From Pseudomonas sp. ok272 (GTDB taxonomy: Bacteria; Pseudomonadota; Gammaproteobacteria; Pseudomonadales; Pseudomonadaceae): 64,000 nucleotides of DNA. Below are positions 55,022 to 62,453 of this stretch, piece by piece. Where the stretch lies: contig NZ_FOCB01000002.1 in the NCBI RefSeq assembly GCF_900109995.1, positions 514,749 to 578,748 on the forward strand, in the 5' to 3' direction. Numbering within the stretch: the first letter of the stretch is position 1; the number at the start of each line of letters is the position of its first letter. A model generated the notes under the pieces. It was given only the letters and a program-made list of their open reading frames with translations. It made no database searches and was not told where the DNA came from. Made by a program: the position numbers and the translations under genes.

Positions 55022-55605
55022 GGTCTTGCTTCCTCGACTGACGCGGGCGTGTGCATCAAGCGCAGACGCCAGCGCCCATTAAAACGCAGTTCGGTGGTGG
55101 ACAACGGCTCGACATCGATGTGATGCACTGCCTGGAGCGGGCATTGCATCACATGCAGCAACGCGGCGCGAATCACAAACGGGTGGGTAATGGCTAGGAC
55201 ATGGCCAGGCGTGCGGCTCAGTTCATCGAGCCAGCCCGCGACACGCTGGTACACCTGGGCCACTGATTCACCGCCGTGGGGCGCGCAGTGCGGATCGTTG
55301 AGCCAGGCCTGCAACGCTTCGGGTTCGCGCTGGTGCACGTCATCGAGGCTCTGCCCGCGCCAACGTCCGAAATCACAGTCGGCCAAAGCCTGCACACACT
55401 GTAAGTCGTTGCCGAACAACTCGGCAGTCTGTCGGATGCGCGCTTCCGGACCGCCGAGCAACAGCGGCGCACGGCTGAAGGCGGTTGCGTGACGACCCCT
55501 GGCCGCCTGCCAATCCATTTCCAGCGGCTCATCCCGGGGAAAGCGCGCGAGCTTTTGCGCGACGGTCCTGGCGTGGCAGATCAGGGTCAAACGGGTTACC
55601 GGCAC
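55018..55605 (-). CDS. Histidine phosphatase family protein with altered RHG motif
   Basis: 195 residues. The catalytic region reads LICHARTVAQ where the family has L-x-RHG-x-T: the histidine is kept but the preceding phosphate-binding arginine is Cys and the glycine is Ala. Other family positions are present (ARIRQTAEL, HGGESVAQV, ITHPFVIRA). Cotranscribed with cobF, which suggests a CobC-like alpha-ribazole phosphatase role or another job; activity is uncertain. Confidence 0.85.
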   Translation of the reverse strand: MPVTRLTLICHARTVAQKLARFPRDEPLEMDWQAARGRHATAFSRAPLLLGGPEARIRQTAELFGNDLQCVQALADCDFGRWRGQSLDDVHQREPEALQAWLNDPHCAPHGGESVAQVYQRVAGWLDELSRTPGHVLAITHPFVIRAALLHVMQCPLQAVHHIDVEPLSTTELRFNGRWRLRLMHTPASVEEARP

Positions 55606-55792
55606 GGGGGAATTCTCTGAAAGCCTTGTCGGACGGGGCTTCCGACATTTTTTGGCGCATTATCGGCACTCGAAAAAACTCGCCGAACGGCTAGCATGAT
55701 GCTGCGCCACCTGATGTTGATCAACTACTATGGGGCCCGTCACTGGGCTACCCCCTCAAACACCCTACCGGGACCCGTGCCTGATACATTCT

Positions 55793-55877
55793 GCGGTCGC
55801 CACGAGAGGTTGGCGACCGCCCTTGCAATGCGTGGAAATCGACAGTGATAGTCAAACCCGGGATTCAATCCCCGGGC
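55793..55877 (+). promoter_or_regulatory. Two hairpins in the aruF leader
   Basis: GCGGTCGCCA / TGGCGACCGC (55793-55820, perfect 10 bp) and CCCGGG-GATTCAAT-CCCCGGG near 55857-55877. The second ends about 22 bases before the aruF ATG, just ahead of the ribosome site CAGGAG. They may be a mRNA-end or attenuation signal or the remains of an intergenic region. Confidence 0.6.
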
Positions 55878-55899
55878 CTACCGATACAGGAGTACATCC

Positions 55900-56919
55900 A
55901 TGCTGGCTTTACGCCCAGTTGCGTTATCCGACCTGCCCCAATTGCAGCAGCTCGCCCGCGAGAGCCTGGTGGGTGTCACCTCGCTGCCTGACGACAGCGA
56001 ACGCCTGCGGCAAAAGCTCCTCGGCTCCCTCGCTTCATTTGCCCGCGAGGTGCAGAACAATGAGGGCCCCGAGAACTACTTCTTCGTCCTTGAGGACCTG
56101 GCCAGCCAGCGCCTGGTGGGCTGTTCGGAAATCCTCGCCACCGCGGGTTTCAACGAACCCTTCTACAGCCTGCGCAACCTGCCATTCACCAGCGAGTCGC
56201 GCGAACTGCACATCCACCACGGCGTACCCGCCCTGTCCCTGTGCCAGGACCTCAGCGCCCACACTCTGCTGCGCGGCTTCCACATCGACGCCGCGCTGGA
56301 GCGCACGCCGACCTCGCAACTGCTGTCACGCGCACGCCTGATGTTCATCGCCGCGCACCCGCAACGCTTCAGCGACGCGGTGATCACCGAGATTGTCGGC
56401 TACAGCGATGAAGCCGGCGAGTCACCGTTCTGGAATGCCCTGGGCAAGCACTTCCTCGACTTGTCCTACGCCGAGGCCGAACGCCTGTGTGGCCTCAAGG
56501 ACCGCACGTTCCTCGCCGAGTTGATGCCCCACTACCCGATCTACGTGCCCATGCTGCCCGCCAGCGCCCAGGCCTGCATCGGCCGCATCCACCCCGCGGG
56601 CCAGGAGGCGTTCGACATCCTTGAGCGCGAGGGTTTCGAAACCAACAGCTACATCGACCTGTTCGACGCCGGGCCAACCCTGTTTGCGCGCACCCCGAGC
56701 ATCCGTTCGATTGCCCAGAGCCGTACCACCGTGGTGCGCGAAGGTGAACACCACGATGGCAACACCCCTTACCTGCTGAGCAATGACGCGCTGCAGCACT
56801 ACCGGGCAATCGTCGTGAACCTGGACTGGAGCGCAGACGAGCCGGCCGTCCTCAACGCCGCCATGCTCTCGGCCTTGCAGGTCCGGGAAGGTGACGCGAT
56901 CCGGCTGGTCGCCCTATGA
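55900..56919 (+). CDS. aruF: Arginine/ornithine succinyltransferase subunit alpha
   Basis: AST pathway, first step: transfers succinyl from succinyl-CoA to the alpha-amino group of arginine or ornithine. 339 residues, AstA fold: MLALRPVALSDLPQLQQLAR, HHGVPALSLCQDLSAHTL, GESPFWNALGKHFLDLSYAEAE, ELMPHYPIYV. RBS CAGGAG. Forms a heteromer with AruG. Neither aruC upstream nor aruD downstream is present, unlike the usual operon. Confidence 0.95.
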   Translation: MLALRPVALSDLPQLQQLARESLVGVTSLPDDSERLRQKLLGSLASFAREVQNNEGPENYFFVLEDLASQRLVGCSEILATAGFNEPFYSLRNLPFTSESRELHIHHGVPALSLCQDLSAHTLLRGFHIDAALERTPTSQLLSRARLMFIAAHPQRFSDAVITEIVGYSDEAGESPFWNALGKHFLDLSYAEAERLCGLKDRTFLAELMPHYPIYVPMLPASAQACIGRIHPAGQEAFDILEREGFETNSYIDLFDAGPTLFARTPSIRSIAQSRTTVVREGEHHDGNTPYLLSNDALQHYRAIVVNLDWSADEPAVLNAAMLSALQVREGDAIRLVAL

Positions 56920-56950
56920 CACCGACGCCCTGCTGCCAAGGAACCCAACC

Positions 56951-57985
56951 ATGATCGTGCGCCCGGTTCAACTGGCCGACCTGCCCGCACTGCTGATGCT
57001 CGCACGCCGTGCCGGCCCGGGGTTTACCACGCTGCCGGCCAATGAAGAGCGCCTGAGCCACCGCATCCGCTGGGCCGAGCGCACCTTCGCCGGGCAAGTC
57101 GAACGGGCCGACGCCGACTACCTGTTCGTACTGGAAGATGACGACCAGCAGGTAGTGGGCGTCAGCGCCCTGGCCGGCGCCGTGGGCCTGCGCGAGCCCT
57201 GGTACAACTACCGCGTGGGGCTGACCGTCAACACCTCGACGGACCTGGGTATTCAGCGCCAGATTCCGACCCTGTTCCTCAATAACGAAATGACCGGGCA
57301 ATCGGAGGCCTGTTCGTTGTTCCTGCGCCCGGATCACCGCCACGGTCACAACGGCCGGCTGCTCTCCCTCGCACGCCTGCTGTTTGTCGCCGAGTTCACC
57401 CCGATGTTCGGTGAAAAGCTCATTGCCGAGCTGCGCGGCGAAGCCGATGAACAAGGCGGTTCACCCTTCTGGGACAGCCTGGGCCGGCACTTCTTCAAGA
57501 TGGATTTCAGGCACGCCGACCACCTCGCGGGGCTCGGCAGCAAAGCCTTCATTGCCGAACTGATGCCCCGCCAGCCGCTGTACACCTGCCTGCTTACCGA
57601 ACAGGCCCGAGCGGTGATTGGCAAGGCCCACAGCAATGCGGAGCCGGCACGCCGGATCCTCTGTGCCGAGGGCTTCTCCTATCGCGGCTACATCGACATC
57701 TTCGACGCCGGCCCGGTGATCGAAGCACCGGTGGCGAAGATCCGCACGGTACGTGACAGCCAGGTACTGTCGCTGGCCATCGGCACACCCGATGCCAACG
57801 CACCGATCTGGCTGCTCCACAACCGGCGCCTGGAAAACTGCCGCATCACCGCCGCCCCGGCCCGCCTGAACGGTAACAGCCTGGTGGTCGACCGCCAGAC
57901 CGCCAAGCACCTGCAGCTGCAACCGGGCAATACCGTGCGCGCCGTGCCGCTGCTCAAGCAACGGCAGCAGGCCGTGGCGGCGTAG
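56951..57985 (+). CDS. aruG: Arginine/ornithine succinyltransferase subunit beta
   Basis: 344 residues, homologous to AruF: MIVRPVQLADLPALLMLAR, GLTVNTSTDLGIQRQIPTLFL, GSPFWDSLGRHFFKMDFRHAD, ELMPRQPLYTCLL. The start is at 56951; an in-frame upstream ATG lies inside aruF. Followed nine bases later by the tail-to-tail end of a truncated SDR gene, not by aruD. Confidence 0.95.
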   Translation: MIVRPVQLADLPALLMLARRAGPGFTTLPANEERLSHRIRWAERTFAGQVERADADYLFVLEDDDQQVVGVSALAGAVGLREPWYNYRVGLTVNTSTDLGIQRQIPTLFLNNEMTGQSEACSLFLRPDHRHGHNGRLLSLARLLFVAEFTPMFGEKLIAELRGEADEQGGSPFWDSLGRHFFKMDFRHADHLAGLGSKAFIAELMPRQPLYTCLLTEQARAVIGKAHSNAEPARRILCAEGFSYRGYIDIFDAGPVIEAPVAKIRTVRDSQVLSLAIGTPDANAPIWLLHNRRLENCRITAAPARLNGNSLVVDRQTAKHLQLQPGNTVRAVPLLKQRQQAVAA

Positions 57986-57994
57986 CAGGCCCGA

Positions 57995-58606
57995 TCAGAT
58001 CGCCCGCGCCGGATGCTGCTGGCGCGGGTCACCCAACATCGCGCGATGGGAGGGTGGCTGGCGGCCGTGGTCTTCCGTGATGCCGTAGCCGGGGGCGATT
58101 TCGGCGCTGATCACCGTCTGCCCCGACAGGTCCATCAACTGCGGGTCATTGAGCAACGCGTGCATCACCCGACCATTGAACTGCGGCGTCTCGGCATCGG
58201 CCAGGAACGCCCGGTACTGCTCGCCATGCTGCTCCCCGGCGATCCGCGTGCGCTCGGTCAATTGCGGGCCCAACCACAGCGACAGCGCCGCCACACCATG
58301 CCCTTCGAAATCGATGGCCATGTCCGCCGCCAGCTTGTCGACGCCGGCCTTCTGCGCCCCGTACGCCGGGCCGTGCATGTAGCAACCGGCGCCGAAGGAC
58401 GAGGTGAAGCACACCAGACCCTGGCCACTGCGCAACAACAAGGGCGCCGCGAAGTAGCTGGCGCTGTAGGCCGAGCGCAGCCCCACGTCGAGGATATCCA
58501 CCAACGCCAGGGGTTTGTCCCAGAACGGGCCCGGCTCGATCAACTGGTCATGGATCAGCGCCACGTTGTTCACCAACAGGTCCAGGTGCCCACTCTCCTG
58601 AGCCAT
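57995..58606 (-). pseudogene. 5'-truncated SDR oxidoreductase
   Basis: About 200 residues of a short-chain dehydrogenase beginning at AQESGHLDLLVNNVAL, which in intact proteins lies some 80-90 residues from the start. The whole cofactor-binding TGxxxGxG region is missing. The catalytic region is seen as FTSSFGAG and YGAQKAGVDKL. Upstream of the break the frame reads the antisense of the SurE fragment. Not expected to be active. Confidence 0.85.
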
Positions 58607-59261
58607 CGGCACCCCGGTGGATGCGGTCAACGTGGGCCTCGACGTACTGCTCAAGGACCGCCGCCCTGACCTGGTGGTGTCCGGCACCAACTTCGGGGAA
58701 AACGTCGGCCCGCTGACCCAGATGTCCGGCACCCTCAACGCAGCGGTCCGCGCCATGTTCAAGGGCGTGCCGGCCGTCGCCGTATCGACTGCGATCGACA
58801 TGGACCTGATCATGCGCGACCAGAAAGCCGGCTACCGCAAGACCCTCGACGCCATGGACGACACCCCAGCCTTCGCCACACGCGTCATCGCCCAGGCCAG
58901 CGCCGCCGGCACCCAGTGCAAGAAAGACCAGCAACCGTGCGAACTGAACGTACTCGGCCTGCCGGGCGTCAACAGCCTGAACCTCAACTACCCGCCGCGG
59001 CTGGCCAAAGTCGTCAAGGCCGTGACGTTCGCTCCGATCGGCAACTGGGACCAGGTCAACTTCACCTCCCAGCGCGGCAGCGACGGCATCGTGCGCGTCA
59101 ACCTGGCCGCCCCAGCCACCGCGACCCCGGCCCAACAGAAGGCTGACGCCTGGCTGTTGTCCCAAGGCAACGCCGTCATCACCGTCCTCGACGGCAACCA
59201 CACCGCCCCGCAAGCGATCCAGGACCTGGCGCAGAAAATGCTCAAGGGCATCAAGCCCTGA
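58602..59261 (+). pseudogene. 5'-truncated SurE-like 5'/3'-nucleotidase
   Basis: The frame opens after a TGA at 58599 and reads GTPVDAVNVGLDVLLKDR then LVVSGTNFGENVG, the middle of a SurE phosphatase (SGxNxGxN). The N-terminal metal site LLTNDDG is missing. The C-terminus appears intact to its stop. It meets the decapitated SDR gene head to head. Confidence 0.85.
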
Positions 59262-59334
59262 ACATTAAGTGATCACTCGGTGGGAGAACGCGGTGGGTCA
59301 GTCGACCTTGATGGTGGACGTGCCGGCCCCTTCG

Positions 59335-59462
59335 CGAGCAAGCCCCACCCTGGTCCACGGCGAACACACATCCGGTGTCAGGCCCGGATTCCTTGTAGGA
59401 GCGAGGCTTGCCCGCGAAGGCGGTAAGTCTGGCGACATCGATGTTGAATGGGCTGGCCGGCT
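59335..59462. repeat. Composite REP element, inverted copy
   Basis: Contains ACCCTGGTCCACGGCGAACA, the reverse complement of filler seen near 35000 and 40110, plus REP units CCTTGTAGGAGCGAGGCTTG and a reduced one. It fills the 327-base gap between the SurE fragment and the next gene. Confidence 0.8.
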
Positions 59463-59588
59463 TGCCGGCGGCGCCGGCGGCCAGCCAACACTGATCGTGA
59501 ATGTGACACCCCCATCACACGCCTCCCAAGCTACCCCTCAACGACCAAACCGGCTTAAAGTGCCCCCTCTCCATCAAAAGGAATTGAC

Positions 59589-59834
59589 ATGCACTTTTCA
59601 CCAGAACAAGCCCAGTCCCTGCTCACCGTCAAAGGGGTCGGCCCCACCGTCATCCGTCGCCTCGAACAACTGGGCATCACCACCTTGGCGCAACTGAGCC
59701 AGGCCACCACCGGCGACATCGTCACCCAGGCCGCCGCCCTCGTCGGCTCCACCTGCTGGAAAAACAGCCCCCAGGCCCGCGCCGCCATCGACGCCGCAAT
59801 CCACCACGCCCGGCAGGCCTGCGGACACATATGA
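59589..59834 (+). CDS. Small helix-hairpin-helix protein
   Basis: 81 residues: SLLTVKGVGPTVIRRLEQLGITTLAQLSQATTGDI (split: LLTVKGVGPTVIRRLEQLG and ITTLAQLSQ) is a helix-hairpin-helix of the kind that binds DNA backbone or joins to nucleases. Family members in Pseudomonas are short orphan proteins of unknown role. Clear ATG with AAAAGGAATTG upstream; a strong terminator follows. Confidence 0.82.
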   Translation: MHFSPEQAQSLLTVKGVGPTVIRRLEQLGITTLAQLSQATTGDIVTQAAALVGSTCWKNSPQARAAIDAAIHHARQACGHI

Positions 59835-59843
59835 CAGACGACA

Positions 59844-59867
59844 AAAAGCCCGCATGAGCGGGCTTTT
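59844..59867 (+). terminator. Rho-independent terminator after the HHH gene
   Basis: AAAAGCCCGC, loop ATGA, GCGGGCTTTT, 10 bases past the stop. Confidence 0.88.
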
Positions 59868-59974
59868 CGTATGGGGGCCAAATCCTTTTGTTCGACCAAT
59901 TTGCACTCTCAAATGTGATCGTTTCGTGAAAAGCCGACCGTTGCCTCAAAAAAAGTCCAACCCCCTGAACGCCA

Positions 59975-60307
59975 TCATTTGGCCCCGTCCAACACCGGCG
60001 CCGGCAATCGCCGACCCAGCACATCCAACAGGTCACAACCATCGCGCAACGGGATAGCGCACAACTGCGCGAAGTCACTGAGGATCACCGAATCACTGCT
60101 GATCTCCCCACGCATCGCCAGGTTCTCCAACACCTGAGCCACCGCCCGGATCCGATAACCGGCGGCTTCCAACAAAATATCCAGGGGCGCATGAGTGTCG
60201 ATGAACAACGTCGGCATGTCACAGCAATTGCTGGTGAGGGCCATGTAGCGGTTGGAGGGATGCGAGGTGGGTGGGGTGTAGGGTGGATCGGGTTTATTGG
60301 TGTGCAT
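59975..60307 (-). CDS. Small hypothetical protein behind a structured leader
   Basis: 110 residues starting MHTNKPDPPYTPPTSHPS. A proline-rich start, then a mostly helical part (LDILLEAAGYRIRAVAQVLE, DFAQLCAIPLRDGCDLLDVL). It resembles in layout the short Pseudomonas proteins of DUF3077/DUF6124 type, but I cannot confirm membership. The ATG has AGGAAG seven bases upstream, and those bases can pair with the leader described at 60308-60540. No partner gene nearby. Confidence 0.65.
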   Translation of the reverse strand: MHTNKPDPPYTPPTSHPSNRYMALTSNCCDMPTLFIDTHAPLDILLEAAGYRIRAVAQVLENLAMRGEISSDSVILSDFAQLCAIPLRDGCDLLDVLGRRLPAPVLDGAK

Positions 60308-60540
60308 GCTTGTGCTTCCTAACGTATGGATTGAAGCCGCCAGACATTACTTCCACGCAATAGGTGGCGGCTGTACGCAGGTGTGGAAGACCGGGACGTT
60401 AGGCACCCGGCGCACTCGAAAGCGCCCCGCGCACAGCCACCATAAAACTCAGGCGATAAAAAACGCCAAACGGGTGGCGCCTCACGCGCCTAACGATATA
60501 AGGGCTTCCACACCCTGTCACTGAATTTGCAGCGACAGCC
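60308..60540 (-). ncRNA. Structured leader RNA with two exclusive folds
   Basis: Minus-strand leader of the gene at 59975-60307. Long-range helices: GGTGTGGAAG (60514-60505) with CTTCCACACC (60389-60380), 10 bp, and CGTTAGGC (60495-60488) with GCCTAACG (60404-60397), 8 bp. They enclose three short hairpins (60478-60473/60441-60436; 60467-60464/60455-60452; 60426-60422/60413-60409). A 9-bp hairpin abuts the outer helix at 60515-60538 and another (60372-60366/60341-60335) lies downstream. CGTTAGG recurs over the ribosome site (60324-60318) and GTGGAAG in the last hairpin loop (60356-60350), so the 3' arms have second partners. Class not recognised. Confidence 0.72.
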
Positions 60541-60559
60541 CAAAGCCTATCGCCGAACC

Positions 60560-60985
60560 CCACCGCGCACCAGTTCACCAACACCGCCAAAACACGCGGG
60601 AAATCTCCGACAAACCCACCCCACCACTCAACAGGCCGAGCGTTAGCTCGCCTGCCGCTCTTGATCTGGCATTTGATCTTGATCTTGATCCACCCGCCCC
60701 ATCGGCAGGCTGAGCGAAGGTGTCCCGCTGGGGACTGGCGCACGGCGCCGTTCGACGCAGTCGAACACATCGCAGGGAGGTGCAGCGAAGCCAACCGGAG
60801 GGCGATGCCCCCAGAGGGATACCGCAGCGAAGGAACCCCGAGCCCTAGCGAGGGGCCGAACGCTAGGGGCGAGACCTTTGCTTCGTTTGGGCTGGGCCGG
60901 CACTCCGGCGTTTGCCAAAGGGAGTCGACCGTCAGGGCGAAACCACCAGTAGCCGCACCCGCAGCAACGGATATGTACCCAAACC
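60560..60985. other. Non-coding structured stretch with stem-loops and TTGATC repeats
   Basis: No gene supported. Perfect stems: GTCCC/GGGAC (60722-60735), GTTCGAC/GTCGAAC (60750-60766), CCCTAGCG/CGCTAGGG (60843-60868). TTGATC occurs once at 60661 and three times in tandem at 60673-60690. A 216-codon minus-strand open frame crosses this and the leader RNA but has no protein-like composition. Such sequence recurs in Pseudomonas genomes as I remember it; function unknown. Confidence 0.55.
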
Positions 60986-61249
60986 AACTGAAAAATAAAT
61001 CCGTCCCCTTTTTCCGCCCTTTTTCGTCCCTTTTTCCTTCGTAGACCAAGGCCAGCCTTTTTTCATTTTTTTGCAGTCACATCAGCCAGTTAGCGGCTAA
61101 GTAAGTGCCATTCAAATCTGTCCCCTTTTCATGGTGAGGGTGAACTACGGAACGATAACTTTCACCTATTTCGATGTTTTGATGGTGGCAACTTATTAAA
61201 AGGTGGGTGGTTTTATCTTGCGCTATAAAGAAGATTTGTCTCCTTTAAC

Positions 61250-61633
61250 TTATATATTTATCGGGAATAGAGTCAGATTTATAGTTTCTATCGCCACAAA
61301 CCCTAGTGTCGCCGATTCAAGATTTGACACTTCAATCAAAATGATCGCCCCTCCAATGTCAATAACCGCAGTGTTGTTCGCCTCAATACTCACTAACTTA
61401 GCAACTATTTTCACACAATTGCCTATCCGCTCAAACAACGGAACAGTGTTTGATGTAGACGTTATTTTCACCCCCCACTCAAGCGTTTCATCAACGTCAA
61501 ACTCGACATCATAGGACTCTCCGCACTGAGGAGGTGCTCCAACCCATAACGCTTCGGCAGTTCCGAGCGCACAGTTGAACCGAACACGGATTTCACCCTC
61601 ACCAGTGAAAATGCTTTCAATACTCACCTTCAT
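61250..61633 (-). CDS. Orphan immunity-type small protein, 127 residues
   Basis: AT-rich gene unlike the core. MKVSIESIFTGEGEIRVRFN then a beta-rich acidic protein (YDVEFDVDETLEWGVKITS). It directly follows, by two bases, a 22-codon stub that ends a different reading frame (61636-61704), the arrangement of a toxin tip and its immunity gene. No family recognised; the immunity role is inferred from position. Confidence 0.65.
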   Translation of the reverse strand: MKVSIESIFTGEGEIRVRFNCALGTAEALWVGAPPQCGESYDVEFDVDETLEWGVKITSTSNTVPLFERIGNCVKIVAKLVSIEANNTAVIDIGGAIILIEVSNLESATLGFVAIETINLTLFPINI

Positions 61634-61635
61634 GG

Positions 61636-61704
61636 CTATTTCTTCGAAAGAGGAACACGAACTACAACATAGTCGACTTTCATCACATGATTTTTTAATT
61701 CACC
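61636..61704 (-). pseudogene. Stub of a displaced Rhs toxin C-terminus
   Basis: In-frame codons GELKNHVMKVDYVVVRVPL ending SKK and a stop two bases before the ATG of the gene at 61250-61633. Upstream the frame hits a TAG exactly where the palindromic repeat begins. Read as the remains of a toxin tip lost by recombination. Confidence 0.55.
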
Positions 61705-61756
61705 CTAAAAAGGGGTGGATTTATTTTGCCGCGAAAATAAATCTGTCCTCTTTTTC
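61705..61756. repeat. Palindromic border repeat, copy 1
   Basis: GATTTATTTT-GCCGCG-AAAATAAATC (61718-61743, perfect 10-bp arms), with AAAAAGGGG to the left and TCCTCTTTTT to the right. Same element as at 62341-62400. The remaining bases to 61887 are AT-rich without a gene that I can support. Confidence 0.85.
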
Positions 61757-61887
61757 ACTTTTACATTTCACTCTCTATATCAAAAACAAAAAGCAAAGAC
61801 CTAATGTCGTAAATTTCGCATACACCCTTCATTTCTAAAACACTAACTCAAATTAAATCAGCTGCTTTTTCATGAGCGCCTTCACTT

Positions 61888-62226
61888 TTAGCGACATCCA
61901 ATCAAACTCTCCAAAAGAGTCTCCATGAACTTTCGGCCGTCCACCACCTTTTCAGAGAACAATAGATTGCGCCTATCAAAAACCGACTCAAAAGCCTCCC
62001 CCCTTTTTAAATAAAATCTAAGCGTATCAATAAGCCATTTCTTTTCATCCTCTGTACAACACTCATACTCAGGCTTCACAACCCTGTAAAAAACGCCCAG
62101 CAGTTCTTCTTTGTCATTAATATTTGAGGAGCATATAAATTCGACAACTGCGTCATCGTGCGGGTAGTCGATATCGAGTATAAATAAAAAACTCGTCAAA
62201 ATTGATACGTCTGGCTTAAGCTTCAT
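61888..62226 (-). CDS. Orphan immunity-type small protein, 112 residues
   Basis: AT-rich; MKLKPDVSILTSFLFILDID, helical and acidic, with VFYRVVKPEYECCTEDEKKW and ending LLESLIGCR. The layout resembles small contact-dependent-inhibition immunity proteins. Its ATG is three bases after the stop of a 37-codon toxin-tip stub. The inference rests on this coupling and on the neighbouring Rhs locus. Confidence 0.7.
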   Translation of the reverse strand: MKLKPDVSILTSFLFILDIDYPHDDAVVEFICSSNINDKEELLGVFYRVVKPEYECCTEDEKKWLIDTLRFYLKRGEAFESVFDRRNLLFSEKVVDGRKFMETLLESLIGCR

Positions 62227-62229
62227 AAA

Positions 62230-62349
62230 TCAGTATTCCGCGTATGCTGTAATGGGGTTACCGTTACGATCTAATATCACCACGGCCTTGGTTGATTCTA
62301 CATACTCCAACCCCTTGCTTTTGTAGCCTTCTCCTACTAAAAAAGGGGA
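62230..62349 (-). pseudogene. Stub of a second displaced Rhs toxin C-terminus
   Basis: About 37 in-frame codons reading VGEGYKSKGLEYVEST then AVVILDRNGNPITAYAEY and stop. This is like the closing strand pair of CdiA/Rhs nuclease tips. Going upstream the frame runs into the border repeat and a TAG at 62350. The rest of the toxin is absent. Confidence 0.65.
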
Positions 62350-62400
62350 CTACTAAAAAGGGGACAGATTTATTTTGCCGCGAAAATAAATCTGTGGCGC
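62341..62400. repeat. Palindromic border repeat, copy 2
   Basis: ACAGATTTATTTT-GCCGCG-AAAATAAATCTGT (62364-62395, perfect 13-bp arms), preceded by two copies of CTAAAAAGGGGAC-like sequence. Half-copies are seen at 60986-61007 and 61118-61132. Confidence 0.9.
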
Positions 62401-62453
62401 ATTTTTCCACCTTTTTTTAAACTTAGCATGATAGCGATAAGGTCGAGTTCACC

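Noticed and set aside
55606..55899. A cobalamin riboswitch near cobF
   Set aside because: No B12-box (GCCACTG) or related core is seen on either strand of the gap.
60397..60495. GTTAGGC ... GCCTAAC taken as a complete attC site
   Set aside because: The order of the two cores is the reverse of a real attC site; only the pair at 60315-60404 has the right order, and it is reported separately with doubts.
60399..61049. A 216-codon open frame on the minus strand across the leader RNA and the structured stretch
   Set aside because: It reads through stems and the TTGATC repeat (giving IKIKIK), has no domain-like composition, and lies in what looks like non-coding structured DNA.
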